Source: Anseranas semipalmata (lineage: Eukaryota > Chordata > Aves > Anseriformes > Anseranatidae). Taken from it: a DNA stretch of 64,000 bases. The stretch spans positions 82,574 to 146,573 of the forward strand of contig VXAA01003997.1 of assembly GCA_013399115.1 (NCBI GenBank), written 5' to 3'. The notes beneath the pieces were generated by a model. That model saw only the letters and a list, made by a program, of their open reading frames with translations. It was not told where the DNA came from and ran no database searches. A program made the translations under genes and the position numbers. Positions 1 through 11,138 of this stretch are shown piece by piece. Position 1 is the stretch's first letter, and each line of letters starts with the position of its first letter.

Positions 1-1414
1 CTGCATCTTCCTGCATGTCCCAGTGGTTCAGTTTCCTCCTTACACTGCCAGCAGCACTTGGTTTCACAAAAACATTCCAGTATCTTGCAAAGTGCCTTGA
101 CTCATGTGAAACAGAAATAGTGTAGAACAGAAAATATTGGTTTTTTAAACACAGTGCTATCCCTATTAGCTATATCTATATAATTCAGATGTTAGTTATA
201 GTGCTGGCTCTGCCCATAGTCTATAATGTTGGCAATGTTTCTAAGAGTGAGTGGTAATGCAGATGTAAGAAATATCAGCTTTGTTTGCTGTGCAAGATTT
301 CTTTCAAACTTAAACTTATTGATGCATACCATCAATAGTATTTGATACTGCTTTCTATCTGTTTCTGGATTTTATTGACAATGAACAAAACAGTACATTC
401 TGTAATGGATTTTCTAGTAACTGACAGGAAAATTGTTCTTCTTTTTTTCTAACCATCTTCCCTTTGTTCTGCTATCTCTGAGCTAAGATTCAGGTATCTC
501 ATGTTTCTTTAAATCTGTAATGTGAAAGCTACAAGATTGCAAGGGGACATCCTTCAGTTAAATTAATGGGTATTGTATTCCCTTTGTTCTAAAGAAGTCC
601 ACCATTCAGTATTGGAAGAAAGTAACTCTTGCTGGAGGTTAATATCATTCTAAAAAACAGAACACAAAGAATAGTGAGAAGAAAAAAAAAAGAAAGAAAG
701 AACTTTTGCCATTTTAAAAAGCAGAAGAGTTGATGAATCTCAGTTTTCTAGCGCTTTGATTTCTGTAGCCTCTGGTAACATCACTACTCATTGTACCCAT
801 CTTTGTTCCTGTCTGGTGGTTGAGAAAAATGCTGTGCTTGCTGAGGTAGTCATACATATGTTCGCTGGCCAGCCCGTGTTGTCTAGCTTAACGTACACTG
901 CCTCCAGTTTGAGGATCTGTTTCACCTGTTTTTCCTTCTGAAGGGGAACTAATCTGGGCCATTGACACCCACCTTTTCCTGAAACTTCTAAGAACATCAT
1001 TATCTTTTCAAAGTGTATTTCTCCTTGTTTCCTTGAAATCAGCCAGGGGTTAAAAAACTTTGAGGGGGATGAAAAGGCCGCTGGCAGACAGATGGACAGA
1101 CAATGTAGTCACATAAATTTCATATCCATTGGAAACCAAGCCATTTGAAACTCTGTGGTACATGAATTAATGAAAAAGTAAAACCCTGTGTCTGTCTTAG
1201 TTCATTATACTCAGTGATAGAAATACATGGGGTCTACTGAAGTGTGTATGAAACATAGACACAGCTATAAGGAATACTGTGATAAACAGTCTGAATAAGA
1301 ATCAAGGTGAAGCAAGACTTTTCTAGAATTCATAAAACCACTGCTCAGATACCAATATATTTCTGTTAAATGTATCTTTTGTCCTGGCATTTCATTCTAT
1401 TTTCCGGTTTACAG
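1..1414 (+). other. FAM114A1: FAM114A1 intron (partial, upstream of penultimate exon)
   Basis: The stretch ends in a clear acceptor (pyrimidine-rich run, then ACAG at 1411-1414) that opens the penultimate FAM114A1 exon. I looked for the preceding exon, which in human FAM114A1 encodes a helical stretch, and did not find it, so it should lie to the left of the window. The overlapping open frames near 756-1000 on both strands have no recognisable homology and no convincing splice context. A short purine tract lies near 684-701. I see nothing else here. Confidence 0.7.
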
Positions 1415-1468
1415 AGCAGTATGAAGGCAGAGGTTCTTAACCCCATCATCAACAGCGTGCTATTAGAG
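1415..1468 (+). CDS. FAM114A1: FAM114A1 penultimate coding exon
   Basis: This 54-base exon encodes 18 codons, SSMKAEVLNPIINSVLLE, and is phase 0 at both ends. It is flanked by ACAG on the left and GTAAGC on the right. Human FAM114A1 (NOXP20) has a nearly identical segment, KAEVLNPMISSVLLE, just before its C-terminal tail, which makes the identification strong although it is from memory. FAM114A1 is a cytoplasmic protein of about 560 residues, reported as enriched in developing nervous system; its biochemical activity is not established. The exon joins in frame to the exon at 2953, where the protein continues with [12 protein letters not shown]. Earlier exons are off the left edge. Confidence 0.93.
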
Positions 1469-2952
1469 GTAAGCCTTCGCCTTTTTCACATTAGGAAATA
1501 CTGTAGTGTGATGATTTTGAAATGAAACGGTCACATTTACGTCTGAAGAAAAAACTACATAAAAAGTAATGACAATATCATTCTGGCTGTTCAGTGCCAG
1601 CTCATAAACCTCTTGTTTTTTTGTGTTCAGCCTCTCCCACAAATACTGTAATAGTGATTCTGCATTTACTGCGGATTCTTAAGAACTGTGACTGAAGTGA
1701 GACTGACCAGCTCTGAAGTTCTGCTGCTGTATTGATCAGAGCACAACAGGCAATCAGCAATGTGCTGCTTAGCCCTTCTTTAACCTATGCACAAGTTGCC
1801 TGGGCTAAGTCTATTCTTACTGTTCTGTTACCTATTTCAAATCTTGCAAGTATTTCTTACTCACAGCTAGTTTGAGCCAATGCTTTTCTTTAAAGTTTGG
1901 GTTGCAGGAAAGTCACAAATGTTTCCTATCCACAGGCGTTTAGATTTCAACAAAGGTTCATAGTCTAGGCTCAGGCTTGGTCAGCTCGTGGATGACCATG
2001 TGTCAGACATCAAAATGTTCATGAGTGATTTCTTCTATTAAACACCATGATCTATTTTTCATCAGAAGAGCACAGTAAGCAAAATGTCCCTCAGTTTTAC
2101 TGAGGAGAGAAGAGGTCAAGAGGAAGTAATATGCTCATGAAGTACTGATATGTACCATCTGCAGCATGAATTCTTTTAGCTCAGCTGAGATCACATCTTT
2201 AAACAGACATATACATATAGTAGTGACTACAAATTGTCGTTCTATATCTAGCAGCCGTGTTCCCTTAAAAATGCTGAAAAGGTTAGTTTAAAATAAACTA
2301 AATTAACAATAGCTTAAAGGAAAATAATGGAAAGTTGAATAGAGCTGTAATAAAGATTGCTATATGGTTCCTTTTGTTATAGGGTAAATTTGCTGTTGCA
2401 GCTGACACATCTTGGTATGCTCCGGGAATTGCAATATCTGGGAATAAGCTGTTTTGTAATTCTTAAACCTCATAAACCTCATAATACAAGTATGTATTAG
2501 TGCAGCCTAGGTTCATGGAGTATTAGAAATTCTGTAAATAGTACAACAATGTATTTAAACCATTATAATAATTCAAACTGTTAATTTCAGTGACACTTCT
2601 TCCTCCTACACCAGATTCAAAATTAGTTCTGTTGATGGAAAGAGTAGCTGCTTTGTATTAAAAAAGTCAAATCTACTTCTGAACACAGTGGCATTTTATT
2701 CTACTCACATAACAAACAAAACTCTCCAAGAGTCTAAACTGAGGGGAAATCAGATTTTTATATAATTATTCTGTAAACTCTTGTAATACATCATTTTTGT
2801 TATCTACAGATTCTAAAATCTTGTGTGAGTACATATGCTAATATAGCTTGATGCGGATCTAAAAAAGGCAGTGTTTATTTAAAAAGTACAATGCAATTCC
2901 TGAAATACATGACAGCTATACTGATGAACCATATGTTTTCTCTCCCCATTAG
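1469..2952 (+). other. FAM114A1: FAM114A1 last intron
   Basis: The intron of about 1.5 kb runs from GTAAGC at 1469 to TTAG at 2949-2952. It is phase 0. It is AT-rich with no long open frame and no repeat that I recognise; a short direct repeat (CATAAACCT twice) occurs near 2468-2485. Confidence 0.9.
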
Positions 2953-3054
<102 letters not shown>

Positions 3055-4785
3055 CTGTTTCCCAGCAGTTGTGACCACTGGGCTTAACAGAAACCACAGA
3101 CCTAATCCTTTTAATGTATGCAGATAGAAGAGATGGTATGAAAGACATCTGGCCACTTAGAGTCCTTTGAAGACGTTAAACGCGGTTTTGCACATACAAT
3201 ATTGAGCAACATTTCAAAACTCTTTCAGACTCTTAGACTTCAGAAGTAGTTAGAAAAGTAATTTCTTTTCCATTAGAGTATATCCTTTGCATTAATTTAA
3301 ACTGAACCAATAGTTTATTAATATTAGTATTGACATAAATACAGATCCTAAACTTTGACCCTTTCAGTTGTAGACAATGTGCGAAGCAAATGAGAATGCA
3401 AAATTTTTTTAAACATTTCAGCCCAAATGACCATTTCCGTTCTTTGCTTCCTAACTGTCAGTTAGCAATGTGTATTTCAAAAGTTGGTTTCAGTATTTAA
3501 TTTTAGCCAACAAGAACAAATTATCATAGTGTTGTGCTTGCTAAATATTATTTACAGTAGTAAATAATAACCTTAAAATAATCAGTACCACTTACATAAC
3601 ACTTTGTGTTCAAGGAGTTGTACAGTAACAGGCATTAACTTTGCTGAATTACAATTCTGGAGGCTATGCGTACACAATTATACTGAAAACAAATTGTCTG
3701 AGCCACTTAGAGTATGGGTAAAGCTCTATATTTGCTGACCCAGAATTTTATAGTCATTTACAGCTATCTCTTAATTCCAACTGGCTGAACAACATTGCAG
3801 GCAAAAGCAATTTTTCAAATATGCAAGGAACAGAAAATTTCCCTTCTTTTGTTTGGCAACTGTTCATGAAACACCCCCAAAATAATCTCCCCTCAGATGT
3901 GTTACCAGAGTACCCCTTTGGGTTTTAATTTGGTGTTTAAACCTTATGAACCTTTTTATCAAATGGACTTACTAACACAAGTCAGAAGAAAACAGTTTTG
4001 GGGCATAAAAATGAAGTTGTGAAGAGAGGTGATGAGACAATTGCTTTGGGTGGGGAGGTCATATGTCAGAACAATCACCTTTTCTCCGAGGCAGTGGCTA
4101 GACAGAATATAGCTGAGCTGCAGGAGCGACATTTCAAAATAACACAAAAAACTGTGATAATTTGTCCATATCGTATCATTAGTTTAAAATCCTGAGCTGC
4201 GAACCGCAGAGTCTATTTAGCCTTGTTTACCTCAAAGACAGGAAGAACCTTCCAATATTTTATGTAGCCTGTTCTCCTGGGTTTTCATTGTTTATTACAC
4301 TTCTCACAGCTATTTTGTATTTTTTTCCTCTTGATACACTCACGAATTGCATTTGAATGTTTTTTAATTGTAGCTAACATCTGAAGATGTTTAAACATAG
4401 AAGCATAGCTCATACCTTGTAAAAATAATGGAGTAGGACACGAGGAAATCCACACAGAAAAGTGTGTCAGAAATGAAAAACCATGTATCTGCTTTGCGTA
4501 TGGTAACTTTTGTGAGTCCAAATAAGCAGTGACAGAAAGGTCTGTCTGTATCTTATGCTATTGTGGTCCCTGTTCTGCAGTCACATGCATTGTGACTTTT
4601 CCGTCTTTTGATAAAGATGAAAATTTTCACTATCCCTGCAATACAGTTTATTATGCAAAATGTATTTTCTGCCACCCTGTAATTTTAGAAAATTGGAGAA
4701 TTCTTTCTGGGGAAGTAGAAGGGGTACAGTCTACAAATCCACTTGCACAGAATGTTTAATAAAAGTACTGGGAACAAAAACAAGC
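3055..4785 (+). other. FAM114A1: Probable FAM114A1 3' UTR
   Basis: The sequence after the FAM114A1 stop has no splice-supported coding potential. The first canonical AATAAA on the + strand that I noticed lies at 4758-4763, giving a 3'UTR of about 1.7 kb if used. A second AATAAA is at 5848-5853 and could mark a longer form. The small open frames at 3998-4195 (+) and 4529-4759 (+) are low-complexity and unlike any family I know. UTR extent is inference; no transcript data are available. Confidence 0.5.
4758..4763 (+). terminator. FAM114A1: Candidate polyadenylation signal for FAM114A1
   Basis: Canonical AATAAA hexamer in the sense orientation, about 1.7 kb after the FAM114A1 stop codon. The downstream 40 bases are not obviously GU-rich, which lowers confidence. 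AATAAA at 5848-5853 is the alternative. Confidence 0.35.
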
Positions 4786-7700
4786 AAGCCCTTTGGCAGC
4801 TGAAAAGGCAAAGAAAGCTTGACATTCATTGGTATTTATGTCATTATTGAACAGCTAACATTACTACAACATGGAAAAAAAAGGGACAGTAGAAAATGTA
4901 ACTGGTAAGCAGACTCACTAGCTGAAAGGTAGGATACAGCTCCCACCAGCCACTATATCTGTGCCACTTCCATCTGGCATTGCTTTATTTCTGAAAGCAT
5001 GTTTTCAGATGAAACATTTTTTCATACCCAGTGCTTCTCTGGCTTCTGCACTTTGAGGAGAACACACATGCTCTTCTGCAGCAGTCCTGTCTGGCTACGG
5101 GCAGAGACACATGCAGGTACCAGTCCTACTTGACCATTCCTCTGTATACACTTGGCCCAGAAGAACAACTCCTTAGTGTGGATTACTGAAGACCATGTAC
5201 TTTCTCCATATACTTGGCCATGAGCAGTTTTCAGTTCTAAAGACCTGGACACCAGTTAAAACATTCAGTGGCTTGTAAAAAGTCCTATTTAATTTTTTTT
5301 TTTTCTGTTGTTCTGTGCTGGCAAGCAGAATAATATATCTGGTTAAAACCTTGTTTATTTTTCAAACAAAGACTGTCAAGAAAGTCTGGTGGTTTCAACT
5401 ATCAGTCATTACATGTTGGATTTATTTTTACTTTAATTTGATCATAAGTTTTTGTCAAGAAGCCTTTCTGTCCATGTTGGAATAGAGCTCTACATCAGGT
5501 ATCTGTACGTGTGGTATTACTGCCCAGGGAATCATCCAAAGAACATAGCAATAGCTCTTCTATATTGGTCCTATGACAAGTTAATGTTTTCTGACATAAA
5601 TGATTTTAGTAACTTTTTCTTATGGATTTTTTTTTCTCTGAAATGCAATGCAGAATATGTAGTGTTAAACCTGTCAGAGAAATGTGATAACTAATAGTGG
5701 TGCATTTTAGCAGAGGCTGAACAATACAGTATTAGAAGCCTCAGGGGATCGTGTTTGAAATCATTGAGGGACATTCTTTAGACAAAGATTGCTTGTCTGA
5801 GATATTCCTTAGGAGAGGAATATCTTACTTAAATTATGTATGCATTGAATAAAGAACCTTACCCTAAAGTAAAAGAAGTTATAAAACATAACATGTAAAA
5901 TTAAGTATTCACATCCATACATTCTGGGAAGAGAAATACGGGCGCATATGAGCATAGGGATACTCCATCTGATCTCAGATTTATCCTCGGAAAACTGAAT
6001 GTCAAATCTTTAAATCAATTTTAGGTAAATAATATTTCAGTAGAAAAGTACTATGGAGATGTAACCAGAATATTTTGTTTACATTGGTTTGTATTTTTCC
6101 ATCAGTCAAATAAATCATTTGAGATACTGAAGTGGGACACTGTACTAAAAAATAATGTTATGAAGAATAGTGTGATGGGAAGATGTACTCAAAGTCTTTC
6201 TTATTTTGTGCTTTATGTTTGGAATGATGACTGATTTTATTGAGAGTCTAACAAAGACAGATGCAAGCCTTAAACTTTTAAGGGAGACAGTTCCTTCTTT
6301 CATCACCGCCTTTTTCCAGGTCAGTACACTGAGTGTGCTGTGGCATTCGCCAAACTACTAGGTTTTAGGTACTTATTTAAAAAAATAACCTCAATTGTGA
6401 AAATTACCTGTTATCTTGAGCAGATCTGTTTTTCATAACATTTTGCTCGCTTTTGAGTACACCTTTGTATGCAGAGAAGAGAGTTTTGAGGCAGGCTTTT
6501 GAACACACAAAGTTGAGAAATGCATCGAGATGAAACTCAAAACAATGTCTGCACACCTCCGGGCTCACAGATTATCCACTGTCATAGGTCATCGGTGAAG
6601 TAAACTATCAGACAGGTCATTTATTGTATTTATGTATTAAAGGCGTGTACATTTTTTTTTTTTTTTTTGGCAAACAAAGCAAGCTGTAATTTGTTTGCTG
6701 CTTTTTAGGGTGTAGTCTATTCATGTGTAAACATCTCTTCCCTATGATTTGCTCCCACACTCCAGCATCCCCTGCTTCAGACAGCTAAACAAAAGAACTG
6801 TCTCTTCCGCTTGATTCTTGTTGCTTAGATCATCCATTGAAGCCGCCAATATCTTTCTCTGAAATGTGCCTTAAGCATACAATACAAAATTACAGCCATT
6901 ACAAGTTGAGGTGTTTTTTAATGATGTTTCCAGTGTCGCCCACCAGTCAGGATTCATAACAACTTTAATGAGTCTGAAACCCCACAATATTTTGAGTGAC
7001 AAATACAGATTTTCACCTTTTTTTCTGAATCACAGAAGTGTTTTTTAGCATACAAGCAGTCACCCTGCTCATGGGATTATCTGTGAGACGTTCCACTTCT
7101 ATCTCAAATGACAGCCCTGTCCTTTCTGTTAGACTCAAAAGAATGTAAAGAGTGGAAAACGACTTTTCCTGAGTTCTTTTAAAACCCATCTCAGAGCAAG
7201 GCTTAAAGTGACACCATCAGCCAGTCTGACCTACTTTGAGATTCCTGCAGTCTGACTGGAAAGCCCTCTGGACTTTAAACCTTTTCTTTCTGGCTCAGGT
7301 CAACCTTTGTTGCTGAGACTATGAGGACATAAACAGCTGCTTTTATTGTGCGACCTGTACGTTTTCCATGCTTGGATACCTACCTCAGCATCCGTAATGC
7401 ACAGTATTTCTAGAATTGTATTGATGATGGTGTGCAGTTTTGGAATTAAGAAAACAGAAAATAAAATGTCAAAAATTGAGGTGTATTAAACAGATGGGAG
7501 AGGGAAGATGATTTTTCAAAGGCAAAAAAAGGACATACTCTCTGGAAATAGGAACAATTTTCAAGGTTGGATTAGAGAAAAGACTTTCAGAGAATTTTTC
7601 AGCATTGTTCAAAATAAACAAGAGATGACATCTGATTAGTTCCAGCAGAACTGCAATAACAGCACTTCTGAAAAATCTGCATGAAGCTGAAGGAAGCAAG

Positions 7701-8955
7701 GCAAAGATAAGAACATTCAAAGAGGTAAAACTCAAAGGAAAGAAGACAGCTAATTTGATCACGCTAGATCAGCAGTGCTCATTCTCCCTTTAGTACCTGT
7801 ACCTCAAAAGTCTCTGAGCACAGATCTGCTAGGAACTTATTAGTCTCCCCACTTTGATCTCCTTTTCACAGCTTCTCCTTACAGTCTTTTGCGTAGATGC
7901 TGTAATAGACTCAAGAAGGAGCACTAACCATTCGTTCTGCCTTTCAAACATTTTACCCAAGGAGTGAAAGAATATTTCTTATGCAACAGTACAATAATGT
8001 GCAAAAGGAGTCTAAAAAATCTGTAGCAAGGACTAATCATAATTCTTAGTGAACTAAATTTGCTGCTGCTGCAAAGAGGAAGGTGTGGAGACGTTACTCA
8101 AACGTGAGCTACTCCTCTTCTGCGCTACAGGGGTGAGGCTGAGAGGCATTCGACAAAAGGTGCCAGTTCTGGAGTCAGGCAATGTCATCTAAGTGAAACC
8201 CAGGATACTGGGTCATTCAAACAACTTTTATATGTCTTAAGAAGCCTCTCAGCCCATTTACTAGTCTTGTAAAAATGCAGTCCTGCTCATCCTGCCCTTG
8301 TGTATCTCACTGTATCAGCAGCTTATACGATGCTGGTTTTTAAAGTGCTCTGTGTCTTTCCTTCAGTTCCCTCATCAGTTCTCCCCCCATGCGCATTCTG
8401 GACGTTCCCATACGCCATCAGTTCTGCCTTCCCCATCAGTTTTGTTCACCCCACTCTACTCCATCTCCACGCCTCCTTCCCACCTGCCAGTGTCTGAGGT
8501 TCTTCCTCCCATCCTTCATCTTCTGCTTGAGAGGCTGCACCAGGACATCCTTCCTTGCTTCCCATGTTCAGTTTCAAAAATGGCCCAACAACGTGGCCCA
8601 TACCTTACTCGTGACAGCTCCATCACCAGTCGTGATCCAGGGCACTCTGAACAAGACAGAACCTTTCTCAGCACCCAGGAATGGGTTTGGTTACAGAGCT
8701 TGATCTGGCTGTTTCCAAACAATACACAGATCCCCTTCCATGGCAAAAATATGGACCCCCAAAACACTCCCAAATCCTAGATTAGCTTTTTCTTTTCAGA
8801 TGCAAAAGTAAAAAAATAATAATAATAATAATGAGAAGACAGACCCTCGTAAAAGGGAGACTTAACAGCAGGAGCTTGCCAACAGGGAGGGGAAATCAAG
8901 GGAACTTGTATACATATATCCTTGAATCATGCTTCTTCATGAGTGATGTGAAAGA
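4786..8955. other. Intergenic, FAM114A1 to TMEM156, no gene recognised
   Basis: AT-rich non-coding sequence between two convergent genes. It holds a run of 17 T (6652-6668), a short ATA-type microsatellite (about 8815-8832) and an open frame of 160 codons (8298-8780, +). That frame is rich in Ser, Pro, Leu and Phe because the + strand is pyrimidine-rich there; it has no family resemblance and no splice context, so I treat it as chance. Longer FAM114A1 3'UTR forms could reach into the first kilobase. Confidence 0.55.
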
Positions 8956-8959
8956 ACTG

Positions 8960-9310
8960 TCTCACCAGGCTGAGACAGACTGCCCGGGGAGCAGCTCTGC
9001 TAAAAGGGACCAAGGGGCCTTGGTGAGGAGCAAGTCAGGCGTGAGCCAGCAGCATGCCCTGGCAGCAAAGAAGGCCAACAGCCTCCTCAGCTGTATTAAA
9101 AGGAGTGCTGCCAGAGGGTCGAGAGAGTTGATGATCCACTTTGGCACTCATGAGACCATGTCTACAGTACTGTATCTGGTTTGGCACTCCCCAGTACAAG
9201 AAAAGCATCAGGAAACGGAGGTGAGTTCAACTGGCTGGACTGGAGCACTTGCCCTGTGAGAGGCTGAGAGAGGCAGTGCTTTCCTATAGTTTGGAGCATA
9301 CCTGCAAGAC
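8960..9310 (+). mobile_element. Old CR1 LINE fragment (ORF2 C-terminal part)
   Basis: An open frame across this interval contains SQQHALAAKKANSLLSCIKR followed by a GSREL-type segment. These match the well-known CR1 ORF2 region (SQQCALAAKKAN..., then SREV...) downstream of the reverse transcriptase domain. The nucleotide match continues past the frame (GGCTGGAGCACTTGCC, GAGAGGCTGAGAGAGG), which is also CR1. The copy lacks the 3' tail octamers and is interrupted, so it is an internal fragment. It is more diverged than the two other CR1 copies in the window. No intact enzyme is encoded. Confidence 0.8.
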
Positions 9311-10462
9311 AAGGAAAGCTCTGCTCAACAGGGATTAAAAGCTTGTAAGAGCCTCTTGGTTTTACTTGTTGGTGGTGTTTTGCAGAAGTAACTCGGGAGA
9401 TGCAAACTTCCAAGGTAGTAAAACCAAACACTTAGAAAGCTGTGGGATAACTGTGGGTAATAAAGTGACAGTTCAGCCATCCAAGGAAAAGAAAAGGGGG
9501 AGGTTATAGTCAACAAGAAAAATAGAATTAAGTTATAGGAGAAAGGAAATTAAATTGGGGTCACAAGGAGCAGGGCTGTCCCTACCACCAAGATCTCTGG
9601 ATTACTGAAGGGGAAGAGTGATAGATAGTGCCATCATCTGAAGCATTTAAACACTGATTAAAATGGCCTTAGCAATTCTACAGTGAATTGAGATAGGTAT
9701 TTCTCTTCCATCTGTAAGTTGTGGTTCTACAGTAAGAAAAAAAAAAAAGGAAAAAAAATGAGAGGTTTATTTTATAGACTGCATTAAAAAATCCATTTCT
9801 GAAAAGCTTTAAGTTATTACCATAGATAAGCAATAAAGCCTCAAAAGCCCCCAAATCAAGAAAGACAGTATTTTTCTTGGATTTTTTTTTTATAAGACGG
9901 TAACAAACAATAGAAACAAATGTTTCAGATTTATCCAACTAAATTTAAAAAATTCCATATGGGCTCAAATCATTCAGAAGCTAATGTTCACAACTATTCC
10001 TATTAAATCTGAACTGCTTGGTGCAGTATAATGACTGGATAAGCAATTTCAGAAAGCTTCAGGAGGGAAAAGCTATATAAATGTAAGGGATGGAGGTTAT
10101 GAAGTATTAACATGATGCTAAATTGCTGCATATCATATTTGCAATGGGCAGTTTACAATCTGTTCGTCCTGATGGATTTAGCACAAGGGAGTCTGAAGTC
10201 CTAGCTCTGCAATTTCTGTCTCTGCCTAGTAATTTATGGTTAGATTGTACCCACAAATAATGTGTTAGCGCAGAATGAGTTTGGGACCCTGCTTAGCCCA
10301 AACAGACTCCATTACACTCAGAGGAGCAGTAATAAATGGAAAGTAAGGAAAAGTTCCAGGAGCTAATGAGTCTGAATACTAATGACCTAAGCTAATACAA
10401 AAGATAGAAATGCAATTTATCAAAGAGCATGAAACCCATTTGGTGTCTTAATGAGTTATAAA
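9311..10462. other. TMEM156: Intergenic, no gene recognised
   Basis: AT-rich sequence. TTTATT at 9766-9771 is an AATAAA hexamer on the - strand and could end a long TMEM156 3'UTR. Poly-A runs at about 9736-9758 are simple sequence. No coding signal is seen. Confidence 0.5.
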
Positions 10463-10498
10463 NNNNNNNNNNNNNNNNNNNNNNNNNNNNNNNNNNNN
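10463..10498. other. Assembly gap (36 N)
   Basis: A run of N directly followed by a poly-A run. The gap probably reflects an unresolved homopolymer. Any reading frame crossing it is artefactual. Confidence 0.99.
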
Positions 10499-10771
10499 AA
10501 AAAAAAAAAAAAACGATTTAGTGGATTGAAGCCAAATGTACAATTTTTCCACATTTTTCTTCTTTATCCACCAAGATGTTGCAGAATTTATGAATGTCTT
10601 CCTGGTTTACTGCAGAAATTAAAATGTACTGCAGAATTTCCTCCTTCTGTGTTCCTCTGGCCACTTTCCTTAACAGAAATCCTCTCTCTTAAGCATCTTA
10701 GTCACCTAGAGGAGCATTAAAAAAGGCTGGAAACTATGCTCATTTCATGAAAATATAGGTTCATTTCTATC

Positions 10772-10777
10772 TTTAAT
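10772..10777 (-). terminator. TMEM156: Candidate polyadenylation signal (ATTAAA) for TMEM156
   Basis: The + strand reads TTTAAT, which is ATTAAA on the - strand, about 250 bases beyond the stop codon of the candidate last TMEM156 exon. It is a common variant signal. AATAAA at 9766-9771 (- strand) is the alternative. Usage is inference only. Confidence 0.3.
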
Positions 10778-11027
10778 CATTATTTTATCCTATGGAGAAC
10801 ATAAATTTCTTCCCAGCTGGAAAAATAAATTATTGCAAGGATTATCTCACAACCTTATGATTAAGCATAAATCGTGAATGAACAGAAAATAGATGGGAAA
10901 TCTGTAATTTCCTACTGAAGTTGATTCTACAGCACAATGTGTTTGTCCATCATTCATATTTTCTTAATACCAAGTAGTTCTGATAGATAAAATGAAGCTT
11001 CTCAACTAAACTGCACAGTTGGCATTC

Positions 11028-11138
11028 TCATGAAAAGATGGATAACAGAGCTCCCCAAACTGGAAATGGAGATGCTTTCTTCTGTGGTGTATTGTTTCTT
11101 CTTTCATGCAATTGGAATTGTATTTCATATGGCGTCAC
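11028..11138 (-). CDS. TMEM156: Candidate last exon of TMEM156 (coding status uncertain)
   Basis: On the - strand a strong acceptor (TTTCATTTCAG, ending at 11139) opens an exon. Read in phase 0 it gives 36 codons, beginning VTPYEIQFQLHERRNN and ending FPVWGALLSIFS, then TGA at 11030-11028. The composition looks coding. The exon at 13585-13640 has a length that brings the reading frame from the 19763-19867 exon into exactly this phase, but that exon carries a stop codon two codons in. If the 13.6 kb exon is skipped, this exon instead gives only GDAI and a stop. So it is a real-looking exon, either coding or 3'UTR. Human TMEM156 ends shortly after a PPIPEL motif, so a short C-terminus would be normal. 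Confidence 0.4.
   Translation of the reverse strand: MTPYEIQFQLHERRNNTPQKKASPFPVWGALLSIFS

Noticed and set aside
8298..8780. 160-codon open frame on the + strand, the longest gap-free one apart from KLHL5
   Set aside because: Ser/Pro/Leu-rich because of pyrimidine-rich DNA, open in three frames at once, no family resemblance, no splice or promoter context.
10451..10720. Open frame across the 36-N gap
   Set aside because: Frame continuity depends on unknown bases and a poly-A run.
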